Shown here in pieces: positions 26,201 through 38,000 of a stretch of 41,969 nt of DNA. Every line of letters begins with the position of its first letter. The stretch's first letter is position 1. Under the pieces are notes generated by a model. That model was not told the DNA's origin and searched no databases. It saw only the letters and a list, made by a program, of their open reading frames with translations. Position numbers and translations under genes: made by a program. The DNA is from Dinochytrium kinnereticum (Eukaryota > Chytridiomycota > Chytridiomycetes > Chytridiales > Chytridiaceae): positions 1 to 41,969 of the forward strand of contig JADGJT010000155.1 in the NCBI GenBank assembly GCA_027604005.1. Reading direction: 5' to 3'.

Positions 26201-27005
26201 CCTTCTCAAAGCTCAGTATTTTTAGGTGCTTTGGAAATCCCGTGGAAGATATGTCATGGGCCAGTTTTTGACTTTCTTTAAAACATATTAGTTATTATGC
26301 ACATTTAATATTTAATTTACCATCGGCCAAGTCTACAAGGTCCGTATTTAGACCACTTAAACGATTTAACGTGCCTCCCATTTCGCTTATGATCGTGGCC
26401 AACAAAACAACGGTTTCAGATATCAACGAATACAGAGGCTCAAAGGCACGAGAGCATAGAACTTGAAGGAGTTTAACCAAAAGCCATGAGTCAAGGGCAA
26501 TTGCACTTCGAGCGGGCTCTCCTTCTACTGCACCCTGGGGTTGTGGGATGGTGACATAAAGCTGTGACAACGCCACGATGTCAGACGAAAATGGCTGCAC
26601 GCCTCTTTCAGTGGATGATATCTGAATCCCCTCAGATGTCTCATGTTGTGCTGAGAAAAATATCCATGGTGCATCCTTCAAAACGAACATGATCAGCTTT
26701 AGCGTTGTTTCAGCCTGAATCAATTTATCGGAGCGATAGGGATCTGCGTGGCTGATTTAATGCAATTATCAAACCTAACAAAGACTACCTGACTCGTTAA
26801 ATGGAATAGATGCATAGCGAACAAGACAGCTTTCGACTAGACTTTTCGTCAGCTCTCTGAAGGGCAGGGTGTCAGCGGTTGACAGGGTCTTGGGGAGACC
26901 GCCAGAAACAACAAGCCGATAGAGCTTTTCCAATGGTTATTGTTTTTATTTATTGTTAAAGTCCCATACTTGCTGAAGCAACGTCTCTGCGGAAATAGCA
27001 GCCAT
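17268..27005 (-). CDS. ATR: ATR/Mec1/Rad3 checkpoint kinase (PIKK family)
   Basis: Apical kinase of the replication-stress response, acting in the nucleus with an ATRIP/Ddc2 partner. Exons 5'-3': 27005-26970, 26924-26789, 26743-26321, 26275-26160, 26115-25918, 25872-25564, 25523-25371, 25333-25302, 25264-25181, 25143-25074, 25008-24850, 24808-24306, 24256-23833, 23776-23589, 23545-23449, 23404-22943, 22901-22662, 22619-21342, 21303-20781, 20716-20363, 20321-20207, 20165-19787, 19747-19650, 19581-19495, 19454-19305, 19263-18999, 18940-18890, 18840-18618, 18573-18251, 18180-18104, 18063-17941, 17903-17816, 17775-17331, 17287-17268; about 2742 aa. Seen: helical repeats, a UME-like region around exons 17-18, FAT region ([17 protein letters not shown]), kinase lysine in [11 protein letters not shown] (about 2417), catalytic [12 protein letters not shown] (2559), HVDLNCLF (2579) and a C-terminal FATC ending MYIGWAAYL. 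The DFG/DFN position reads DLN. Exons 7-16, in less conserved sequence, are the least certain. Confidence 0.93.
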
Positions 27006-27432
27006 CCCAGTTTCACCCAACAATGCTCATGTCCGAACTATCGGTTGTCACACAGAACTGCTGCCAGACTCCCTCAATCCTCCATGTCGAAGATACAGCC
27101 GTCAGTTTCCTCACATCCGAATGATAAACACACAAGGCGGATATGCAATATTTGCACAACAGTCGCCACAACTAAAGCGTTAAGGTGAGATCACTCGTCT
27201 CAGCTGCTTGTGGCATCATAAGTGAATCTTGAAGCTGCCGCAGGATTCTCCGTGGTAGTGTGGTAGTGTGGTAGGCGGATATCAAGTGGCACGCAGTATG
27301 AGACGTCAATGCATGCGTGGCAGGCGGGTTGCCTGGTGCTCCAAGTCCTGCATGTCATGGAACTTGTCAGCCTGCTTAATAGACGGCGGTGTCATGTGTA
27401 ACGATCTCTCTCTTTTCAGCCAAAAATCAACC
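27006..27432. promoter_or_regulatory. shared divergent promoter region of ATR and uS11 genes
   Basis: About 430 bases separate the two start codons, which point away from each other. A strong splice donor (gtgaga at 27185) and acceptor (cttttcag ending 27419) suggest that the uS11 leader contains an intron of about 235 nt. A small tandem repeat of gtggtagt lies near 27252-27273. No TATA box is clear. Confidence 0.5.
27185..27419 (+). other. possible 5'-UTR intron of the uS11 gene
   Basis: Donor aag/gtgaga and acceptor ctctcttttcag bracket 235 nt that end 13 nt before the start codon. Introns in the leader and right after the start are common in fungal ribosomal protein genes. Not confirmed by any frame evidence, as the region is untranslated. 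Confidence 0.35.
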
Positions 27433-28409
27433 ATGGTCAGTATTGGACGATGCCGTGAAGCACTTGCAAGGAGGACTGCTGATGGGCACAAGCAATGCTA
27501 TCGGGACGGGATGGGGCATATAGAAAACGGCAGTGTATCAGGCCTTTGGCGTCTGGTGGATGGCTTTGATCTATGGAAGGATGGGATGGATGGATGGGAT
27601 GGATGGAGCAAGGGAGGGCTATTGCTGATTGTGGTTGGAGTTGTTTTGACTGGTGGTTGCTTCCACTTCCACCACTAAGGCAGTTTGGCATTGGACTCCT
27701 TCGTCGAAACTGGTCAGGCGTTCTTATTAAGCGGGAATGCCTCTTACTCATGAGTAAGACGAAGGAATGCATCGAAGCTGGAACACTGAAACGCAGCTGT
27801 CCACAACCATACCTGAACCATACCTGATCAGTATCTGACGAAGCACTTCCTCTTTCTATCCAAACAGCCCCCTAAGAAGGAAGCCGCCCCCAAGGAGAAC
27901 ATCCAGCTCGGTCCCCAGGTTAGGGAGGGCGAGGTCGTTTTCGGCGTTGCTCACATCTTCGCTAGCTTCAACGACACCTTCGTTGTAAGTTTTCCCTGTC
28001 TATCCCTTCCTTATTCCTTCATATCGAAAAATGAAGTCTTTCAGTCATCGTAACCAATATTTTCATCATCCCCTTACAGCACATCACCGATTTGACCGGT
28101 AGGGAAACCATCTCCCGTGTCACTGGTGGAATGAAGGTCAAGGCTGACCGTGACGAGTCTTCCCCCTACGCTGCTATGTTGGCCGCCCAGGATGTTGCCG
28201 CTAAGTGCAAGGAGGTTGGAATCACTGCTCTCCACATCAAGTTGAGGGCTACTGGTGGAACTGGGACCAAGACCCCTGGTCCCGGTGCTCAGTCCGCTCT
28301 CCGTGCCTTGGCTCGTGCTGGCATGAAGATTGGCCGCATTGAGGATGTGACCCCTATCCCTACCGACTCTACCCGTCGCAAGGGTGGTCGCCGTGGTCGT
28401 CGTCTGTAA
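27433..28409 (+). CDS. RPS14: 40S ribosomal protein S14 (uS11)
   Basis: Component of the small ribosomal subunit platform, near the mRNA exit and helix 23. Exons 27433-27435 (the start codon alone), 27868-27984, 28080-28409; 149 aa, as expected. Seen: [31 protein letters not shown], the near-invariant [42 protein letters not shown], and the basic tail [11 protein letters not shown] that contacts rRNA. The 432-nt first intron begins directly after ATG (donor GTCAGT). The exon-2 frame has no other nearby ATG, and the encoded N-terminus ([12 protein letters not shown]) fits the family. Divergent from the ATR gene and convergent with the NDR kinase gene. Confidence 0.95.
27574..27606 (+). repeat. 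GGAT/GGGAT microsatellite in the uS11 first intron
   Basis: An imperfect array of atgg, ggatg and gggatg units covers about 33 bases within the first intron of the ribosomal protein gene. It is purine-rich on the transcribed-sense strand and explains a spurious Asp/Gly/Trp-rich frame there. Confidence 0.8.
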
Positions 28410-28704
28410 TCGTATCGAGTCTATGTTGTTGTTTTTCGACTTATCTCTTGTTGGAAATATACTTTCAATGTCTCAATACAATAATCCTCAGCGCGTTTAA
28501 GTGGTTACATGTTTTACTTGTTCTCTGTTGTAGCAAGCACCGTGATTTCCATGTGTAGTGTGCTCAAAAAATCTGTTCCTTCAAGGTCTTTTCCCGTCCC
28601 CCACGTTTCTTCAAGTACACTACGAAGGGACATCTTTGCCTATGCTCACAGCAGAAACACATATTTATTTGAGTCTTTGACGGGTTGTTAATGGTGCTAG
28701 ACGG

Positions 28705-30509
<1,805 letters not shown>

Positions 30510-30792
30510 TTTTGAGGAAAAGGTTGTGATACACTGCAACCTTTACCAGCACTTGGACGTTCAAGTCAGGCAGCGAGCGCCGCGTGTTGAAGCCACCGCG
30601 CTTGTGAACTGTTTATTAGCTGCGTGTATCCACTGGTCAATGTCTTTATTAGGCCGTTGCATGGAATTTTAGAATGGAGATCAAATGCGAACAAAGGAAG
30701 TGATCCGACATGATCTGGGAATAGCATGCGGTGTGCGTTGGTTAGAAAAGAGATGACGTGTCAATTTATTAGCATGAAGACGGTGAAATGAT

Positions 30793-31944
30793 TTAAAGGC
30801 GGGAGCGTTTGACGCCGAGTTCAAGTAACTTTCCGAAAGCAGCGGCGAAGTCTGAAGAACAGTCAGGTACAGAATTCGAACAAAAATGAAAATCAAAGCG
30901 GCCTTACCCTTAAAGAAGACTTCCTTGTCCTTCGCGTACTCCTCACAGATTGGCTTGAACTTGGGGTCCCAGATCAGAGCCATGTCGGTGGGCAACTAAA
31001 AATGGCGAGCACCGCGTTAGCTAAGCAAATAGGAGATAGAAAATGTACGAGAACGAACCATCATGAGCTCATCATCGGGGTCAGCGTATTGCTCAGGTCC
31101 ATCCCACTTCTTCTTCTTCCACTCAACAGTGGTCAAAAGCTTGAAGTACTGGTTTGAGAAACGGTCGGGGGTGTTGGTCCAAGCTGCGGTTATGTGGCAT
31201 TGGCAGAGTTAGAACCAAGACAAATGACAAACTAATAAATAGTTCCCCCAACAGAAGACACAATCAAACAAACTCACGCCCAACGTAACCGCTCCTGTCG
31301 GTGTGGCATCGGCCAAGGGTATGAGCACCAGACAGAGCAACGATGTCACGGTCGGTGAAGCCCATGCGGTAGAAAACATCACGAATATGCTGAGCACCTT
31401 GCGCAGCATCGGGAAGCCTGCCGTTAGGGGGAATGTCCTTCACGGTAACCTTCTTCTCGTCCTTGTCCGTGCGGCCTTAAGAAAGGCGTTAGAACGCCAG
31501 AAAAAGGGTAAATGGCTGAATGCAAAATAACAAGAAAGGGATACTCACCGCCCTTCCAAGGAATGACGGGCCCACCCATTGCCTCAACAGCGGTGACTCC
31601 AGCAAGAGTCCACAAGTCAGCGTACGAGATCCAAGCGTGCTTCTTCTTGATTGGCTCCAAAAACGCGCTAACCATCTCCCATTTCAGCGATCAACTGAAC
31701 AAGATATCGAAAGCAAGCTCCCTTACCGCGCGTGCTCAAGACCAGCGTTCGCTCCGTCATTGGACTCGGGCTTGAACCTCATTGTGGCGCCATCAGAACC
31801 GCCAGATCCATCCTTCTTGCTGTAGGTGCCACTTGCGTGCCAGGCGAGACGCACAAAGACGGGACCAAGCGATCCGTCATCCCATCCCGGCTTCTCAAGG
31901 ATGGCCTTGATGTCGCTCTTCACGGCGTCGTAGTTCTTGGCCAT
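30793..31944 (-). CDS. CCP1: cytochrome c peroxidase-like class I haem peroxidase
   Basis: Reduces hydrogen peroxide with electrons from cytochrome c (or ascorbate in some relatives). Exons 5'-3': 31944-31727, 31667-31549, 31475-31278, 31183-31059, 30995-30908, 30851-30793; 268 aa. Seen: distal site [10 protein letters not shown] (Arg32, Trp35, His36), [16 protein letters not shown], proximal haem ligand in [11 protein letters not shown] (His164), and GPW (Trp180) at the position of the yeast radical tryptophan. The predicted protein starts [12 protein letters not shown] and has no mitochondrial presequence. The first in-frame ATG gives almost exactly the mature enzyme, so a cytosolic location, or a presequence on an unseen upstream exon, are both possible. 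Ascorbate peroxidase is the main alternative name. Confidence 0.9.
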
Positions 31945-32138
31945 CTTATCTCTTTGATGAGTTTGCAATTTTCACTCAGATGATTCGAATCGGGTTCTGC
32001 CGGTTTCTTGGTTTCTTTCTTTTTGTCGGGGATTCAAAGTGACGTAAGAAAGTAGAAAGTAGAAAGTGGCCAGCGACCTTCTGCCTGCCTGCCAACAACC
32101 CGTTTTATTAATCCAGTTACTCACTGTACCGTCTGTGG

Positions 32139-34663
32139 TTAGCCTGCCCACTGCCCATCAAACCCGACAAACCCACTCAGAAGGAACAGCGGAAAGTAGG
32201 CCTTCTTCTCCACGGTGGAGCACCAGTTCCATGCCGATGTGAGTCTCCCGTCAATGCAACTACCCGCATCAAAAAAGTTATCTGCCCCAGACCCATCAAA
32301 CCCATGCCGGAAGAAATCAGACAATATGGCTTTATGGGCCATCTCGACCCCTCCAAAACTTTCCTCGAGGAACGTTGAGACACCTCCAGACGACATGCCC
32401 GTGTTTGAGATCCACTCGATGCAAGTGATAATAGGGAGGAGAATTCGGAAGATTTGGGTGTACTTATCGATAAACATGAGGGCGTTAGGGACGTTCTAAA
32501 ATGTGAAGGTTTTAGCATTCATTTTTCATTAGGAAAGCAAAATCGATGCTCACGTGATCACCCATGTGGATAACAGAGGATCCAATCCAGTACCCAACGC
32601 GCTGCTGAGCCCTATTAAGGATTTTATGCATCATTTTTGACGTCTGAGGGGCAGCTAGATTAAATCTGAATGAGAAAATGAAGTTTTTTTGACGAAATAC
32701 CTTGTACTCTGTTCAGGCCCTGACCAGTATCCCGAAGTCTGTAAGAATTAGTTTCACTGAGAAGATCGGATTCCGCGAGTGACCAAAGCATAAACATGTC
32801 TGAAACGGTCGAGTATCTTAGACGGATATTCATCAAGTGATGTAGAAAGAAAACCGACACCAACACAATAAGAAGAGAAGAGTCAGGCGAAACTAACTTA
32901 CCGTGCATAATCTCACGCCAAAGCGTTAAAGACTGCAAAACATAATTATATTGCTTCGAATGGTCATGCGACAACCTTGCACCACCTCTCCCGACCTTAA
33001 ACAAAAACAGATAAATGCAACTATTTTCAAAAAAAACCCCCCGAAACACCGAAACTCACCTGAATAGCAAGTGAGAACTTTGCCTCAGGCTTGTCTGGGG
33101 AGAAGTATTTCTTCAAATATTCTATCATCTTATCACAAGGATCCCTTTTTAAAACGAGTTTCAGAAATCAAAGAAAAGAAGGGAAATATATGCGCACCGG
33201 TTGGTTCTCAAAAACGCATGGTTATCCCCAACACTGTACAAACACAGCTTGATCTCATCTTGGGTAAGCTGCAATAAAAATCTCAGATACCCCATCAAAA
33301 AACTGGCCCTACCTCTCTATTCGCATATTTCCTAGAGAGCTGCTCAATAGCCCTCTCCTTCATTTTAATCTCCTTTTGGATCTCAAGTCGGCTCTTTCCC
33401 TGGGCGATAATCTCCTTTGTAGCCATTACCATCAGGTCATCCTCTAATAACCTTAGCCCACCCCTCTGAGAAAGCAGCGAATGAACGGTACGTATCCCCC
33501 CAACACATGAAAAGCCTAACAAATCCTTCACCTCGCTGATTTGAGAATCTTGAAGCATGTAAACAAGCTTGCCATAAGTCGCCCTCATCTTTTCTGGGTT
33601 CATGATTTTATGCCTTCTACCAAGCTCGACTTTGTTGTCATGTCAGATGAATGAATAAATTATAGCTTATATTTGACTTACAAATGTCCTGGAAAAACTT
33701 TTCATTATCCTGAAAACTCTTATCCTTAAATAAGGTCTGGCCGAGCTTATAATCTGTCGCAAGTAGAAGTCCTGAGATTATCGAGCAAAGCTCCTGGATC
33801 TGGGCAACCTGCCGCTTGGTCTTGCTCGCATATGACAATATATCAATCTTATCCGTATACTCGCTAACGTTCAACGCAGCCTGAACGCATGTCAGAACAG
33901 AATCCTATTGACAGCAATAATGGCCTCACCTCCAAAAGCCTCAAATACTTCCTCTCAATCAATGACAGTCTTAGCGGAACATACTTTGCCCTCTCCAAAA
34001 ACCAATCACCGACTCTCACATCCATCCCAACCTGTGGGGCAGCCCCAGTCCCGGATAACTCAAAATCCGGCTCGATTTCATCTTCATCGTCGGAATCTCC
34101 TAGCTCCTCCTCTGTGCCCTTTTTCTTATTCAACTTTGCAGCCTTGTTGGCCTTCTCCAAGTTCTCCAAAGTTTCGCTGGCGAGTCGCTTGGTAGTATGC
34201 CTTTTCCGGGACCCTTTTCGATGCTGAGAGATGTAGCAAACTTCACAGAAGTCTATAATCGGGTATGGAGGTCATGGATGAGTAGAAGCACACAGAGATG
34301 CTGCCACGTAATGAATATTCAAACTCATTGACATACCATCCTGGCATTGGTTGCAATTAACGGTAGCCGGCGTATCTGGACATTAATTCAAAATATCAGT
34401 CGAATGCAAAACGAATGTGTGAGCGAAAAAAAGATCCCAACATCCATCCCTGTCACCCTTGAAGACCAAATATGGTATGCAAGCAGAAGCCCACCTTCGC
34501 ACTCGACGCAAAATCCAGCAGCCGCTCCACCCTCCTTCGACTCATCCTCGTTCGCCGCATCATTATTCTGCGTCTCCACGCCCTCATCAGTGGTCATCTC
34601 ATCGCTGCTGAGGTCGACGGCCAGCACCTCCTCGAGTCGATCAGTTGCCTTTGATGGGGTCAT
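32139..34663 (-). CDS. DUF2009/UPF0652 protein with N-terminal B-box zinc finger
   Basis: Exons 5'-3': 34663-34495, 34375-34337, 34252-33930, 33880-33682, 33629-33313, 33268-33198, 33144-33060, 32995-32902, 32799-32701, 32654-32554, 32495-32139; 617 aa. Seen: an acidic N-terminus, then a zinc module at residues 52-88 spaced C-x2-C-x8-C-x2-C-x4-C-x2-C-x4-H-x7-H, matching a B-box. A Lys-rich/acidic linker follows. From about 140 to the end it matches the conserved UPF0652 family (DUF2009): YVPLRLSLIERKYLRLLE, IFELGRRHKIMNPEKMRATY, ARLSHDHSKQYNYVLQSL, RLRDTGQGLNRVQ, and DFFRHGFDGSGADNFFDAGS near the C-terminus. The family is widespread in fungi and plants; its biochemical function is unknown to me. 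The tandem genes on the minus strand are separated by 194 and 352 nt. Confidence 0.9.
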
Positions 34664-35015
34664 TGACGGCTGCTGACAATTCGATCAATTTTTTTAAAGG
34701 CGACGCGTTGTCAACTGGGCATTATTTTTTTTCTTTTTCTTGCGGTCAAGCCGTGGCAACGACGAGACTTCCGAGGCAGTGTTTATTAGGTGTGGTAGAT
34801 ATTGAAAAGGAATAAGGAATGAATGGAAGCAATATTATAGCAAAGCATGGTGCATCTGACCAAAGGAAGAAGAAAGCGCAGCAATTTGAAGGAAAAGAAG
34901 AAGAAAAGAAAAAGGGCAGTAAAAACGGGTAAGAAAAACAATAACAAAGAAACAAGTAGAAGAAAAGATTAATAGATAAAAGCTGTCCCAACACTATTCT
35001 AAAAACATTACTGCA
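34664..35015. other. intergenic region between the ABCC and DUF2009 genes
   Basis: About 350 bases between two minus-strand genes. The part next to the ABCC stop is A-rich on the plus strand (T-rich in the transcript sense). No gene, RNA or strong promoter motif was recognised. Confidence 0.55.
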
Positions 35016-38000
35016 TCACTGCCCCTTCGACCCTGAGCTAGAAGAGACAGAAGATGAAGAAGGCTCCCCATTCGTCCTCGCCGAGTGAACAGACGCGGAC
35101 GACGCACCCACTCCTCCAGCAACCCCAGTTGGCGAAATAGGTGTCAAAGGAGTCGGGCTTAAAGGTGATAGGGGCCCTCCAGCTGCCGCCTTCTGCTGCC
35201 TTTCTAACTGAGCAGTCTCGCCAAAAATACCCTCAAGACTCTTTGGCATAGCGGCCCCCGGTTTCCTGGCCCCCGCCGATCCACCTCCAACGCTCAAAAG
35301 ATTTCCAAAAACGGAACTTCCTGAGCCAGCAGTCGTAAGTGCAGGGTTCACTCCATCCCCGACAGCCCCTGAATGAGACGAGCTTAGCGTCGAGATAGAC
35401 GAGTGCGAGTCGTGAGCAGATACAGCTAGAGCATGGTGAACTTGTGGCGTCAACAGCACAGGGCTTGCGTTATGCAAATTGGAAGCAGGGGGAGCGGGAG
35501 GGGCGGCAGCCAGATTTGCAGCTGCCTTTGCTGCCTTCGCCTCTGCGCGATTATGAGCCAGTTGACGCAACTTAGCTATGTCAACGTCACCAGTTTGACT
35601 GACCATGAGCGAAAGCTTTGATCGAGGGTTGTCAAGAAGGGCAAGTGGAGTGTCGGATTCTACAATTCGTCCGCCATCCATGACAATAATGCGATCAGCC
35701 TGCGTGATCATACGGAAGCGAGAGGCCAGGACAATAACAGTGGCATCCTCAAAATTATCATGAATCGTCGACTGGATCAAGGCGTCGGTGTCGTTATCTG
35801 CCGCCGTGGTGGGTTCTACAAGAGAAAATGATTGGAATCGGTCAGACGAACAGGCAACGTCGTTTTCTAAGCAATCTCACCATCAAAGATAACAATCTTC
35901 GTCTTCATTAGAATAGCCCTCGCAACACAAAACAACTGCCTTTCCGCCAATGAGAACGCTCTGCCATTTTCCGAGATCGGGGTATCTAATTTCAGAGGCA
36001 TCTCCTCAATCTTGGCACCCAAATGAACGTCCCTAACAGCCCTCCAAACCTCCTCATCCGTACGAACGTCGAACGGGTCTAAATTCGTCCTGATGGTCCC
36101 AGTCAAGAGAACAGGCTCCTGAGGAATAACGGCAATTCTGCTTCGAAGTTCGGAGAGATTAAGAGTGGTAATGTCTATCCCATCAACGTAGATTTCGCCT
36201 TCAATGCTGTCGACAATGCGCATCAGAGCAGCTGAATTGCATTAATTAGTTATTTAGAAATAGATCGGAAGATGATTTGGGTATGGTAACGAACCCAGAA
36301 GTGTAGTCTTGCCCGATCCAGAACGACCAACAATCCCAATCTTCTCTCCAGGGTTGAAGTGGAAAGAGACGGCCTTCAGTACAGCGATACCATAGCGGTG
36401 GTACCGAAGCGTTACGTGCTTAAATTCAATCTAGTCGAATTAAGTGTGAGAAAAAAGACCAATCACCTGAAAACAAAAGAAAAAAAAACGTATTCCAATT
36501 ACAGCAAAGCAATAACACTCACAGCTCCGGAACTAGGCCACCCCATCGGCGGCATAACCCCATCACCTCCATCTTCCACCGGAACATGATCCGTAAACGA
36601 CGTTACAGCGGCGACACTCGTCATACAAAGATGCACGTCCGTTCCCATCCGAACCATCCATTGCACAAACAACAGCAACTGCAACACGTTCGATATAGCT
36701 AGCCCCGCTGTAGAACCAGTGACAGAGGGTGAGGCTATAACCAGGAGAGCGGTCATATAGATCGCAAAAGACGAGATTAGGTCCAGATAGAGAGCTTGCA
36801 GGATCTTGATAAGCATCAAAGAGTATAGGGCTTTATGGTCAGCATCGATCAGTATGCGATTGAAAGCATCAAAGCGTTCTTGGGCTTCGTAGAGACGGAT
36901 ACTGAACAGGCCTTCGAGAGTCGTGGAAAGGTGTGCAAACATAGGTGACTTGTTGCTTGCTATAGATAGAATTAGACTAATTAATCTCCAAACTCGTGTA
37001 ATAAACAGTAAAAAAAACCCCAATACTATAGCCCTAATAAAGGAAAACTAGCAAATCACCTACCCTCCAATGTCCTCAACTTCCTCTCAGCCACTGCGCA
37101 TCTCCAAACCAACGCGAAAGCCGCCAAAACATATACAGGTAAGGTAACCCAAAACCATGGCACAACCGCAGCGACTAAAGCCAAAGTTCCAACCGGAATC
37201 GGAGCAAACGAAAGTGCCTGCAAAGTGGCATCTGGCAAGCTCTCATCCACGAGGAATAAATGCCTCGCGAAATTAGACAAAACTTGGCCTAGAGGGGTAA
37301 CGTCGAAGAATGACATCGGGGCGTACAGGCACCGGTGGAGACATCTATCGTGAAGGGTAGTGGATTTGCGGAGGACCGAGTTGGAAAAGAGGGCACCACG
37401 GGCGAAGACTCCGATAGCTATAGCAGCAGTAATGACACCGTAGATTCCAATGTGATACCCTCGAGAGCGGGACTCGCGGCCGTCGACAAACAGTTGGAGC
37501 CAAAAGTCTATGTGGATAAAATCAGATGAGTTCTGCAAGGAAGGACTAAAATTCAAAACCTACCACTAAAGAACCGAATCCCATGAACCAAAAAGAACAA
37601 TACAACAATGCTCCACCCTACAATCCTTCCATATCCTTCTCTCAGGTACATATCATAAGCCATGACTGGCGAGAAAGACGTCCTTGTAATAATGCCTCTG
37701 TCCCCCGCCGCCAGCGCGGGATCGAACCCATTAACGCTATGAACAGTCAACTGGTTTGCTTCAATAGTCCTAGCAACAGGATCCTGGTTTGGAAAATTCG
37801 CAGGAGGTCTCGACGGGCTTCCGTTAAGAACGGACACTTGATTCCTCTCAATCATCTTTGATATCGTGTGCTCGTTGATCTGCTTATTCTGGATGCTTTG
37901 CTGATTTAAAGCCATGATGGCTCGTATCGTCATCTGTCCCGTATCCGCGTCAGCGCCAACGCTTTGAAGCTCCATAGGGTCTTGCGTGATCACGTCGGCT

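Noticed and set aside
27268..27678. 136-residue frame across the uS11 start and first intron
   Set aside because: It is out of frame with uS11, covers its start codon and a GGAT microsatellite, and looks like an intron shadow.
27436..27867. C/D-box snoRNA in the uS11 first intron
   Set aside because: There is a tgatgg and several ctga words, but no proper C and D box pair with a closing stem could be identified.
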